From contig JAMXIF010000032.1 in the NCBI GenBank assembly GCA_028583685.1, positions 578,975-642,974 on the forward strand: 64,000 nucleotides of DNA. Direction: 5' to 3'. This stretch comes from Petaurus breviceps papuanus (taxonomy: Eukaryota > Chordata > Mammalia > Diprotodontia > Petauridae). Both the position numbers and the translations under genes were made by a program. Below, piece by piece: positions 31,796 through 41,875 of the stretch (position 1 is the first letter of the stretch; the number at the start of each line of letters is the position of its first letter). Below the pieces are notes generated by a model, which saw nothing but the letters and a program-made list of their open reading frames with translations, had not been told where the DNA came from and ran no database searches.

Positions 31796-32509
31796 ACTCT
31801 AGCAAGGGCTTCTAAAACTGAGTTGGAGAGCAGATACTGGTTTACATTGGTTGAGGGTGTTTCCCCACTAGGAGTTCCCTTCAGCAATGAAATTTTAAGT
31901 CTAGTATAAAAAATTGTCCCTTCCCCTCCCCCTCTCCAAAACCACCTACTTCTTAACTCAACCATCTACATTAGGTGAGATTGCAAAATTGCTAATACAT
32001 TAATGACTACCACAATTGACAACCAGTCTCCTTTAAGGACTTATTTCTAAGGCAAATGCTTGGTTTACTTGTATCCACAGTAGACAGATTAAATGGAACT
32101 TCCCAATGGATAACTATTCTCTAGAGTTGAGGACAGGAAGTCCTTAACCCCATCTTAGTCTTTAGAAAGGGCACAGAAACTTACACACAAAGGTTGGCAA
32201 AGAGCCAGGTAACCTGACAAGGAGGTTGTACAGGTCATATATGATATTGCTCAAAGTAGTCTAAAGCTTCTTGAGTTCATTAGAAAGAAGACAGCAAGCT
32301 GGGGGAGAGTGACATTGTCAAGTACACAAGGGACAATAATTAGCATTTAGGAAAAAAAAGTTATGTTCCTATTCCAACCAACTTCGGGTATCTATGAGAT
32401 GCTGTTCTTGACATATACAGGTGGTGGAAATAATGAATCATAAAAGCTCATAACTGGAAGCAATCTTAATGATATTATCCACAACATTCTTTTACTCTAA
32501 ATCTCCTCA
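31796..32509. other. Unassigned non-coding sequence
   Basis: No repeat or gene recognised. Confidence 0.4.
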
Positions 32510-32945
32510 TTCATTTAATAATTGAAAAATTTATTGCTTGGTCTGTTTACAAAGTATTGTGCTAGGTGCATGGAGCTCATTGCCTATTGTGGTATAAGGT
32601 AAATGAATAAATAACTATAATGTATAGTATTTCATAAAAAGCACATTAGAGAATTCCACAAGAGAAGGCTATTGCCAGCTTGGGCATCAGATAAAGTTTG
32701 AAGGAGGAGGTGCTGTTTAAGTGTGGCTACAATAAGTGAATGAAATGTGCCAGCCATAGGAAATAAAATGAGCAAAGACAGGCAAATAAGGAATATGTTA
32801 AAATGAAGATACAAATAGGACAGTGTAGCTGGATCATAGAACATATGTAGAAAAGTAATATGAAATAAAACTGAAAATGTAAGATATCACCAAATTGTGG
32901 GGAATCTTGAAGGCCAAGTAGAGTAGCATATTTTACTGTGCAAGT
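32510..32945 (-). repeat. L2 LINE 3' half (antisense)
   Basis: 'tttattgcttggtctgttta', 'agtattgtgctaggtgcatg', 'gaatgaaatgtgccagccat', 'ggaatcttgaaggccaagta' follow L2 in reverse. Diverged. Confidence 0.65.
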
Positions 32946-32949
32946 GTAA

Positions 32950-32951
<2 letters not shown>

Positions 32952-32980
<29 letters not shown>

Positions 32981-32981
32981 C
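32952..32981. repeat. (GT)n microsatellite
   Basis: About 15 GT units, just after the L2 fragment. Confidence 0.93.
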
Positions 32982-33027
32982 ATTGAATCAGTGAGTCATC
33001 CCTCTTAAAGTAATTTCCTAAGCCAGA

Positions 33028-34291
33028 TGTAATGCCACGTACAGAAGCTTTCCAGAAGAACTGCTACTGTGAACAGCTTTTTTTAGTTTCTGATTACTCA
33101 GTATAGTGATCACTCTATTTATTCCATAACAAAAGCAAAACATCCATGGAAAATCAAGGTACAGCATAATTCAAAATACAGCATTCACCATATTTCAACT
33201 TATCACAGAAAATCACAATATAATATTCACAACATAGTCTCAAAGTAAAATAGTCACTCTTAAGTTAACTCAATCAGTCACTTATCAGTAGTATCAAAGT
33301 ACACAGTCAAAGTCTTCCACTCTTGGGGCAAAGTCTTGATTAACTCAATCAGTCACTAATCAGTAACAATAATCACAGTACTCAAAGTACAATCAGTCAC
33401 TTATTCAGTAAAGTCTTACTAAGTATCATACACAAAACCCTCCACCCCTGAGGTCACTAGTAAGCTATAATTCCATAATTACTCAGTACCCAAGGAGAGG
33501 TCTTTTCATCTTGACTTGGGGCCTGTTCTCAGATTCCCTGGATCGCCTTCCATGGTTCCATATTCTACCTGGTTTCACCAGACTGTCACCTGGGTTCAAT
33601 GGCAGACAGCTCCCAGTTCCTTGACCAGCTCTCTGGGAAGGTCCTGCTCCACACTGGTATTTACAGGATCTGGCAATGTCAGCTCCTTCACCATTTCTGC
33701 TCCAGGAAATTCAAGGCTCAATCAAGCTGCAAACAGAGTCTCAGCATCATGGTCATGTTTCAGCCACCTGGGCGCCTAGCTCCTGGGCACCTGGCTCTGG
33801 GCTCTTGAGCTCCTGGGTTCCTGGGCTCCTGTTCAGAAGAAGCTCCACCACCACAAGTTTTCAGGACTCAGTTCTTCATTCTTCTGTAGCTGTTCTGCCA
33901 CCAGATCTCAATCTCAAGGAAATTCTGACTGAGCCTCTCTGGGGCTTTTTTTTTGCCTTTTGGAGTGCAATTGGGGTTACATAACTTGCCCAAGGTTACA
34001 CAGCTAGTTTTTTGTGTGGGTGTTAAGTGTCTGAGGCTGTCCTCCTGACTCTGGAGTCGGTGCTTTACTCACTGCGCCACCTTGTCGCCCTTCTCTGGGG
34101 CTCTTCTTATATGCACAGTATTACCTATGTCACTTCCTTTAGCCAGCTTCCTGTTACATCAGTAACAAGGGGCAGGAGTTCATAGCTTCTGTTCCCCCAA
34201 TCAGAGGCTTGATCAGTTACTAAGTGTTAAGTACCCACTACTTTTGCCAACAAAAAGGGATCTTCAAATTCAAAATTGCATTACCATTACA
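33028..34291 (-). repeat. LTR of the fossil element (promoter-distal end, carries a SINE1)
   Basis: Bounded by TGTAATGGTAATG and CATTACA, which form a short inverted repeat. Net length without the SINE is about 1.1 kb. In element orientation there is a TATA-like 'gcatataagaagagcc' and, near the end, an AATAAA poly(A) signal at about 33118. Confidence 0.8.
33947..34091 (-). repeat. SINE1/WSINE1-type SINE inside an LTR
   Basis: Antisense SINE: 'gcaattggggttacataact', 'tgcccaaggttacacagcta', 'gtgctttactcactgcgcca'. Flanked by the 11-base repeat TCTCTGGGGCT at 33936-33946 and 34092-34102, so it was inserted after the LTR element. Confidence 0.9.
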
Positions 34292-34303
34292 TTCCACCCC
34301 TCC
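34292..34303 (-). other. Polypurine tract of the fossil LTR element
   Basis: On the minus strand reads GGAGGGGTGGAA and directly precedes the LTR start TGTAATGG, where the plus-strand primer of a retroelement belongs. Confidence 0.75.
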
Positions 34304-34397
34304 AGGATCCTTGGCCTTACAATTTCAATTTAAATGGCCATGGATCCTAGAATGAATAGAGGCATTATACTTTGTAATCCTACCGATTACGCCATAA

Positions 34398-35822
34398 TGT
34401 AATGCCAAGCAAAGGCAACTTCCCAAGGTTCAAAATACCAGCATACCATGTTTCCCCAATAATAAGACACTGTCTTATTATTTTTTTTTGGACAGAAAAA
34501 CACCAGAGGGCTTATTTTCAGGGGAGGGCTTATTTTAATGAACATTGACAGCAATTTTAATAAACAGGTAAATGTGAACAAAAAAATGTACCTTTATTCA
34601 ATAAGCAAATCACTGGGGAAGAACAGGATGACGTGCTCACTGCTGCAGCTCTGATTGGATGCAGCTCGGGATCGCGGTGTGTGTTTCACTGGGGGGGGGT
34701 GAGGGCGGTGCATACAGAGGGTACCGTAATGTAGCGTGTAGCGCAGGGGATCACCTTCACTACAGTAGCAATCTCAATAGGGCTTATTTTCGGGGGAGGG
34801 CTTATTTTAGAGGAATCTTACACAGTAAGGGGAGGGCTTATTTTCGGGTTAGGTCTTATTATCGGGGAAACACGATAGCTGCTCTCCATTTTATTCAGTG
34901 ACAAATTAAGAACAGAAAAAATCAAAATACAGTATAATTCAAAATACAGCATTCACCAAGTGTAATTCAATAATTTCCAAGTACTACTCCACCCCTGGAA
35001 ATTACATTCATTTAGTTAATCACAAAGTCCCTCTTCTAAGTAATACTCCACCCCTAGGTAGTACATTCATTTAGTCAATCACAGAGTACAAAAAAAAAAT
35101 CAAAAGTTTCCCACCCTTGGGTGACAACTGAATAGGCCATCTACCTCAGAGTTACAAAAGCTTAAGCACAGCATTTAATACCCAAAGAGAAGTCTTTTTT
35201 TTTTCATCTTGACCCTAGGCAAGTTCTTAGCAATCTTTACTCCTGGGGAGACAAAGATTAGCAAGGCCACAAGATACATTGCCAGTGTCCTCATTGATTC
35301 ATTCTCTGTCTTCAGAACAGTCCTAGGACCCCTTAAAACATTAGCAAAACCCTCTTCCAGGATTTCTGTTAACATACAACAAGAAAATCCTTCTTCAGGG
35401 CTTCTAAACCAACAGCAAGGTTCCAGGACATCTGCAATAACAGAACTGTCCTTCACCAGTGGATGAATCTGGCAAAACAACATCAAAACAGACAGACAAA
35501 GTACCAGCATAACAGCCATGTCTCCTCAGTCCTTGGCAGCTCTGGGTGGCAGCTCTCAAAAGTCCTGGGCAGTTCAAACTGGTCTTCAGCAATCCTCTCC
35601 GTCTCTCTGCTTCCACGATGCTGCTTCCAAAAAATTCTTCTGCCTCTCTCTCTCTGCTTGTTTCTCTCTAAATTCATGTCACCAGCTCCTCCCAGTTCAG
35701 CCCTCTCTTTTCATGTCAACAAGTCCATCCCACAAGTGGGATTCACAAGCTCTTGGTTTTAACACAATCAGTCCAAAAACCAAGCCAATACAGGGGGATC
35801 TTTAAATTCCATTACTATTATA
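34398..35822 (-). repeat. LTR of the fossil element (carries a DNA transposon)
   Basis: Shares end sequences with the other LTR (start TRTAATRGTAATG, 'gaatgctgtattttgaatta', AATAAA, end GGCATTACA), but its central 600 bases do not visibly align. Net length without the transposon is about 1.0 kb. It holds a 114-codon minus frame (35175-35519) with a hydrophobic beginning; no function can be assigned. Confidence 0.75.
34446..34873. mobile_element. Non-autonomous DNA transposon with TTTCCCCRATAATAAGAC ends
   Basis: Inverted ends 'tgtttccccaataataagac' (left) and, in reverse at the right, 'tgtttccccgataataagac', each next to a TA, which suggests a Tc1/mariner-type TA target. Inside, the unit GGGCTTATTTTCGGGG-like recurs at least five times near both ends, around a GC-richer middle (about 34635-34760). 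No transposase frame. Confidence 0.75.
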
Positions 35823-35827
35823 CCAGA

Positions 35828-36590
35828 TGAGAATCCCTCTACTATAATCAATCCATCAAAACCATAAAACTAAGTTTGAAAATGTCTTTGATCATTTTGG
35901 AAGGAGAGATAGCCATTGGTCGAAAGGCAGTGACACTCTACAGGGAACGTATTGCTATTGGTTAAGGAGCCTCAGTCACACTCTGTGGGTTGTGGATAAA
36001 GCCAGCAAGTTTGATTGGAATTGGACATTTCCAATTGCCAGCCAGGAAAGAGTAGTGTCAGTGAAGTCTTGGAAACTTAGGGAATTGTTTGGGGAAGGCT
36101 ATGCAGAACAGAGCCTCTTTCTCTTCTCCCATCCTCCAAGATCAGAGGATTACCTAGACGTGAGAGGATCAGAGGATCTGGGCTTCACATTGGCATCACT
36201 GAAGCATCCCTGGAATAGCATGTCTTGGCAGCTGTGTCTGTAGCTGGATACAAGGGCAAACTAGATACCCTGAAGGAATGCAGCCTCAGGACCCTACAAG
36301 GAGTTGAGAGTTAAACCATTTCTAAGGGGAACGTATGGAGGATAGCAAAGGGAATTCCAGGAGTTTTGTTATTCTCTTTGAAATATGCTCTAAATTTGAC
36401 GCCACTTCTCCCCAAATTCTGTAGGTACTTCTGGGAGAGTATGCCAAAGACTTTGGAGGGGAGTTGTTTTGTATCAACTCTGACTTTACCATCTTAGTAA
36501 ATATCATTTTCTAAAAACTAATTGGCCCTGGCTGACTAATTGATGTGATCTGATAATCTATGGAGAAGCTTACCTGGGGTGACTCAGGAG
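35828..36590. other. Unassigned sequence, possibly an old LTR
   Basis: Two ATTGGT (inverted CCAAT) boxes at about 35915 and 35957, and 'accatcttagtaaatatcat' plus 'tttctaaaaactaattggcc' near 36490-36530, resemble an LTR promoter and 3' part. I could not find matching ends or a target duplication, so the call is open. Confidence 0.3.
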
Positions 36591-36591
36591 G

Positions 36592-36830
36592 TTGTGATTT
36601 GCACTTCCTTCTGAAAGAGGACCATAACATCAGTGAGATGATGCCATGACTTGCAAGAGAATTGCTTGTAAGTGAAGGAGGGCTGTGAAAAATCACCAGC
36701 CTCACTTTCTCCTCTGGAGCCATCTGTGTCCAGTGGACAGATATAGATCAGAATGATTGGAGATGCCCCAGGATACAGTGGGAGACCTTGGCCTTTTCAA
36801 CTCAAGAGAAAGAATATTTGAAAAGCATAT
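36592..36830 (+). repeat. Unassigned ~270-bp interspersed repeat, copy 3
   Basis: 'ttctgaaagaggaccataac', 'gatgatgccatgacttgcaa', 'aaaatcaccagcctcacttt', 'ccaggatacagtgggagacc' in the same order as the copy at 5.39 kb. Confidence 0.8.
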
Positions 36831-37394
36831 GCTGCCCCATTGTGTTACCATTAGAATATGTTGGGGGGCGGGGAGAAGCCACCTCAAGGGACTCAGCTTG
36901 TCAACCTAAGTGGCAGTTGGGATATTGGTTCCAAACATGTGCTACATAAACAATAGGGAACGACAGGATTTGGGGGATATAGAAGTGACATGACTGGATC
37001 TATTTCCAAGATAGGCTATTCTAGCAGAGGTATCAAAAATTGTTTGGGCCAGAGAATCACAGTGGAAAGGCCTGTTAATGGACTATTGTGAAAATTCAAG
37101 TGTTTGTCAGTACTTGTGTACTCATATTATAATACTTCAGTACTTTGATGGGTCTGTGATCTCAAGAATAGGGTCATTGCCTCCACAGACACAGTTTAGA
37201 ACTCATCAATCCTTCTGATCCTATGCTATTCTTCTTTTTCTCCCATTGATCCTCTATAGACAATTTGTTATCTATAGATTCTCTAAATATGGAAGTCTTT
37301 CTTTTTTTAAACATCTTGTGAATACTCAGTGAAGGATATGAATGGTTTCCTCTCATTCTGCCTACATAATTGGCCTAGAAGGAAAGATGGAAGG
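36831..37394. other. Unassigned non-coding sequence
   Basis: Nothing recognised. Confidence 0.4.
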
Positions 37395-37570
37395 AATGAA
37401 ACAAGAATTTATGAAGCACATACTATGTACTATATATCAGAGAAATAGTCCCTAACTTCCAGAAGCTTATATTATAGTGGGGAAAAATAGCCCACCAAAA
37501 GGAGTTAAAAGCAGGATGTAGAGAGAGGGGACATGATTTTGGAGTCTGAAAAATCAAGAATAGGAATGAG
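37395..37570 (-). repeat. L2 LINE 3' fragment (antisense)
   Basis: 'gaatttatgaagcacatact', 'agtccctaacttccagaagc', 'ttatattatagtggggaaaa' fit a decayed L2 end in reverse. Confidence 0.55.
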
Positions 37571-37728
37571 AGAGGAAAGAACGCAGGCTAGTATGGGCCC
37601 CTCCACAAAATGGAGACTCTAAGAAGAACTCGCCAAGGGGAGAAGGGAATGAGACCTTGCAGAAAGAGATTGCATGATAAGAAAGACCTCAGGGGTCATA
37701 GGATGTTACAGGGCATGGAGGCCCTTGG

Positions 37729-37985
37729 ATGTTTGTCCTTTGTTTTTGAAGAGGACCATGACATCAAGGAGATGATGACATGACTTGCAGTTGACTTTGA
37801 TTTGAATCTGGGAGGGCTGTGCGAGGTCACCAGCCTTGCTTTCTTCTCCAGAGCCATCCGGGTCCAGTGTCCAGATATTCATCAGGATGAGTGGAGATGG
37901 CCCAAGAGGCAAAAGGAGACCCTGGCCGTTTTAGGTGAATACCTTTTCAGGTTATTACTTTGAGTGAGGTAATGCCCATTCAGGG
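37729..37985 (+). repeat. Unassigned ~270-bp interspersed repeat, copy 4
   Basis: Near-complete: 'tttgtcctttgtttttgaag', 'gatgacatgacttgcagttg', 'gcgaggtcaccagccttgct', 'gatgagtggagatggcccaa', 'gaggtaatgcccattcaggg'. Closest to copy 1. Confidence 0.85.
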
Positions 37986-38204
37986 AATAAGTCTCTTTAA
38001 GAAATAAGTTCAGGGATGGCCCCTTTAATAAAACAACAACAACAAAAAAAAAAACATCAAACTGGGAGGGGAAGACCCTCAGGGTTATTGGTCAAAAGCA
38101 GAAAAAGTTGCTATTGACATTCACTCTGAGCCTGGAGGGCCCAAAATATAGCCATTAACTGGAGATCGGACAGGGACCTATTTGTGGTGTAATCTCTGAG
38201 AGAC

Positions 38205-38252
38205 AGAGGAAGGAAGGAAGATGGGAAGGAGGGAAGGAAGGAAGGATGGAAT
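38205..38252. repeat. (GGAA)n-type purine microsatellite
   Basis: GGAA/GGGA units with few interruptions. Such repeats can bind ETS factors, but nothing here shows a regulatory role. Confidence 0.8.
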
Positions 38253-38397
38253 CTAGCCAATAAACCCAACTTAAGTGGGCAGCTTACAGCCATCAAAATT
38301 TACATTCTTTGGAAAGGAGAGGGAGAGGGAGAGGATAAACTGAGTTACCCAACTGACTGGCTCCTCCTTCAGGCTGCTTGTACTACTCCCAGGTTAT

Positions 38398-38590
38398 ATT
38401 TGTCCTTTGTTTTTGAAGAGGACCATGACCTCAGGGAAATGATGACTTGACTTTCAATTGACTTTGAATTGAGTGAGGGAGGGCTGTGCAAGGTCACCAG
38501 CCTCACTTTTTCCTCTATAGACATCTAGGTCCAGTGGCCAGATATTCATGGAGGCCCTGGGAGCAAATGGGAGATCCAGCTTTAGAAAAT
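38398..38590 (+). repeat. Unassigned ~270-bp interspersed repeat, copy 5
   Basis: 'tttgtcctttgtttttgaag', 'gaccatgacctcagggaaat', 'gcaaggtcaccagcctcact', 'ccagtggccagatattcatg'. Lacks the last 60-80 bases. Confidence 0.8.
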
Positions 38591-38837
38591 AGACTTTGAA
38601 GTCCAAAAAGTCAGAAATGGGACCAGGTAGGAATAGATCTAGTTTATTTAGTTCAATGCTGCTCTCCTTAAAGGACCTCTAATCTATGAAAAGTCAGATT
38701 TAGGAAATGGGCAAATTAAGGGTGATTAACAATTTACTTGACTTAAAGAATGTCTCATTTTCATAGATTCACAATAAGGTTGCTTTTTCATGTTCTTCTC
38801 TTCCCCCTCCCACATACCCAGGGCATTTACAAAATGA

Positions 38838-39025
38838 AGGTCATAGAATCCTAGATTTAAAGACAGGAAGGGACCTTAGAGACCATTGAGTCCAACCCCT
38901 TCATTTTACAAATTAGGAATTGAGGCCAAGAAAGTGATTACACAGCTATTAAGCATCTTAGGCAGGTTTTGAACTCAGGTCTTTTGGACTTAAAGTCTAA
39001 TATTTTAATCACTACATCATACTCT
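38838..39025 (-). repeat. MIR3-like CORE-SINE (antisense)
   Basis: 'tcatagaatcctagatttaa', 'gacaggaagggaccttagag', 'accattgagtccaacccctt', 'gaactcaggtcttttggact'. Confidence 0.75.
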
Positions 39026-39611
39026 GTTAACTAATGAATAATCATTGGACTTGGATCTCACAGACAAGAGAAATGATTATTTCTTGCCTATATTAACCAA
39101 TTAATATGAGGGTGAGGGGGAATCCAGGTTTTTTTTTTCTCTTTCCTTATTCAAAGTTCAGCTCCTGAAGGGTATTTTTGACCCTGCCAAAAGAATTCAC
39201 CACACCCAGACTTTCTTATCTTGGTGCAGTTCTTACCACACCATTGCTTTTTGTTTATTGACTGGGTGGAGGATAATTGTCCAAAGTGGGAGTAGTCTGG
39301 TATAAGATGAGTTTCTCTTTGTTCATGAGTGACATGATTAGAGTCATGTATCCAGCCCTTCATTAGAATAGACCTGCATCACCTTAGAATAATTATTCTC
39401 TCAATAATTGTTAACCAGTGAGAGCTGATTTCTACCTTTGGTAACACCCAGTCTTCCAAGGGCATATAAGCATTGAGAACTTCCATGAATGCCTTTCGTT
39501 TATGAGAGAAAGCCAAATGGCCATCATTTTATTGATTATCTGCTAGTCATGATTAATAAAACTGATTATTAATTATCCAGAAATCATTCCTCTCAGACTT
39601 TTCATTTGTTA
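39026..39611. other. Unassigned non-coding sequence
   Basis: No repeat or gene recognised. Confidence 0.4.
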
Positions 39612-39828
39612 TTCAGACTTGGGTCTGAGTTCTAGTTCCATCACATATTTAGCTGTGTGATTTTGAGCAAGACACTTAGCTCTCTGAGCTTTAGTTTTTT
39701 CATCAGTAGAAAAGGGTTACTAATACCTGACTTACCTTACCTCCCAGAGATGTTGAGGGGATCAATTATAAGGTGCTTTCTTACAAGAAAGTGCCATATA
39801 AATGTAAACTATTATTTATTATTTTTAA
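39612..39828 (+). repeat. MIR-type CORE-SINE
   Basis: 'agttctagttccatcacata', 'agctgtgtgattttgagcaa', 'ctcccagagatgttgagggg', 'agtgccatataaatgtaaac'. Confidence 0.75.
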
Positions 39829-40619
39829 AAGTGGGGATTTTATGAACAGGTTTTCAGGCGTGCGTCTATTGAATAAAATGAGACAAGCTTATATATAGGT
39901 GCTGGAGGGTTCTATTCTTTGCACTAATCAAATAATACACTTCCTTGATCTGCTATACGTTATTTTAACAATCCTTTTTCCAACCACCACTGCCCCTGAA
40001 TTGTAAGCTAAGCCGATAATGTAAAAGTCATGAGAAGGAGTTCATGTGGAGCTGAGCAGGGCTTGCATTGCTCCTAAACAATATGAATAAAAATTCACTT
40101 TAAAATCTTTCCCCCCTTTTCTTAACAATGACATTATACCAATGGGCCCACTTAATTTCTTGCATTTGTACCTTTTCAAAAGAGCCCACTGCTTTACAAT
40201 GTCAAATGTGACCTTTACAACAAAACGTACAAACTGAGTAGTACACAGAGGACTCTTGGAAGCTAGCAATTTTCATGATGCAAATTTCAGAGCAGAATAA
40301 GCCCATTAACCAAATTAGCAATTCATAAAAGTAAAAGTTCATGGTCAGGAAACAATTGCATCTTTTCAAAAGGTGTAATTTTAGCCCAATTGTAGCTTTA
40401 AAGTGTTTTTTTTTTAAAGTAAATTAGGACTTTAATTTAATAGGTTAAATCTATACATGAGGAGAATACAATTTATCCGAAGTGAATTAGCAATTCATAA
40501 AAAAAAAAAGGCACATGCCATGGATAGAGTCCAGTGACCCTCCCCTGAAAGTGTGATTTTATCTATTGTTTAATGAAAAGACTGAGGCTAGGAATTAGCC
40601 GGAATAAACCCCAAAGAGA
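39829..40619. promoter_or_regulatory. Candidate conserved non-coding element (repeat-free, AT-rich)
   Basis: Repeat-free, rich in homeodomain-type words. The 17-mer ATTAGCAATTCATAAAA occurs twice, at 40314-40330 and 40486-40502, 172 bases apart, among several ATTA/TAAT and TTTCAAAAG words. This is the texture of a developmental enhancer; function is inferred only. Confidence 0.35.
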
Positions 40620-40805
40620 TATTGTGGTACCTTGGAAAGAACAATGGAACTGGAGGCTAAGGATTTGGGTTCAGATCCAACCTCTAACACTTATTACCTT
40701 TGTGACCTTAGTTAAGCAAGTCATTTAATCTCTCTGGGTCTTAGTAACATGAAGAGGTTAGACTATATCTCCTCTACAGTTACTTTCATAGGATCTGGTT
40801 TAATT
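40620..40805 (+). repeat. CORE-SINE with CR1/L3-like tail
   Basis: 'ggatttgggttcagatccaa', 'cctttgtgaccttagttaag', 'aggttagactatatctcctc' then 'tttcataggatc'. Confidence 0.7.
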
Positions 40806-41355
40806 TTGGAAGGATATCAGGGTATAGAGGGGGGAGGTGATATTAGACTTTTTCATGATGGCATTAGATACCCTACCTAAGCAATTAAAATTTCTCATAG
40901 GGTGGTAAGTACAATTCTGAAAAGGTGTCTTCACTCATTTTTCACTCTGTTTCCTCTATCCTTATACAATCCTTAACCTTATGCATTCTAGATTCATTAG
41001 TCCACTCTAACTATTCTCTTCAAAGTTATCAATGATTCCTTAATTGTTAAATCTGATGGTCTTCTCTCAGTTCTCATCTTTCTTGACCTCTCTACTCCAT
41101 TTGACACTATTGACCAACCTCTCTTCCTAGATACTCTCTCCTTTCTGGATTTTTGTGACACTGATTCCTCTCTTCTCTCCTACCAGTAAGACTACTCCTT
41201 CCTAGGCTCATTTGCATGCTTGTCATTCTTACCATGCTCCCAGTGATTGCTCTCATTGGCTCTGTCCTCCGTGTACTTTTTTCTCTCTGCTTATTCTTTT
41301 TGTGGTTTTATCAGCTCTCATGCTTTTAATTATCATCTCTATGCATATAATTCAT

Positions 41356-41402
41356 AGATTTATCTATCTATCTACATGTCTGTCTGTCTATCTATCTATC
41401 TA
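41356..41402. repeat. (TATC)n microsatellite within the L2
   Basis: TATC/TGTC units grown from the L2 sequence 'catagatttatctatctatc'. Confidence 0.88.
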
Positions 41403-41436
41403 AAACTCGTGTATCTCCTGAGCTTCACCAACTTTC

Positions 41437-41875
41437 TATGGGACATATTTTTAAATTATTTTTCCCCTCAATTGTTAAGCACTTATTTTTCTCCCTCCCA
41501 GCTTCCCTTACTCCCTTTCTGCTTGGGAGTCAGTGCTTAAGAAAAATAAAACCTTTGTCACAAGTAAGTACAAGCAAGCAAACAAATTCCCATAATTCCA
41601 TTCCAAAAAATGTTTCTCATCATGCATATTTATCAGTCACCTATATATTGGGGGTAGGTGTCATTTTTCACTTTTGATGCTCTGGAATTATGGTTGATCA
41701 TTATGTTTATTAGAATTCTAAAGGCTTTTAAAATTGTTCATTTTTATAATGTTAATGTTATAATACATTTTTTTCCACTGGTTCTGCTAACTTCATTCTG
41801 CATCGGTTCATACAAAGCTTCCCGCCATTATCTTTCATTATTTCTTGTGGCAAAATAGTAAAAGGGATGTCCTGA
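41437..41875 (-). mobile_element. L1 LINE 3' fragment (antisense) inserted into L2
   Basis: 'gatgctctggaattatggtt', 'gatcattatgtttattagaa', 'ttctgctaacttcattctgc' and 'atcggttcatacaaagcttc' are the reverse of an L1 ORF2 end and 3'-UTR. It interrupts the L2 reading on both sides. Confidence 0.75.

Larger units (their letters stand above)
33028..35822 (-). mobile_element. Fossil LTR retroelement with two LTRs and almost no interior
   Basis: Old endogenous retrovirus or LTR relative on the minus strand, flanked by the 5-base duplication CCAGA (33023-33027 and 35823-35827). Parts in element order: LTR 35822-34398, a very short interior (34397-34292, about 106 bases) ending in the purine tract GGAGGGGTGGAA, and LTR 34291-33028. 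No gag, pol or env is present. It is broken, or a non-autonomous form that never carried genes. A SINE1 sits in one LTR and a DNA transposon in the other. The 5-bp duplication fits several ERV classes; I cannot name the family. Confidence 0.82.

Noticed and set aside
35175-35519. 114-codon minus frame with a signal-peptide-like beginning inside an LTR
   Set aside because: It lies wholly in a fossil LTR, is not shared with the partner LTR and has no known homologue that I recognise.
36592-38590. CRISPR-like array from three spaced repeats
   Set aside because: Units are about 270 bases, diverged and unevenly spaced, in a vertebrate genome; they are interspersed repeats.
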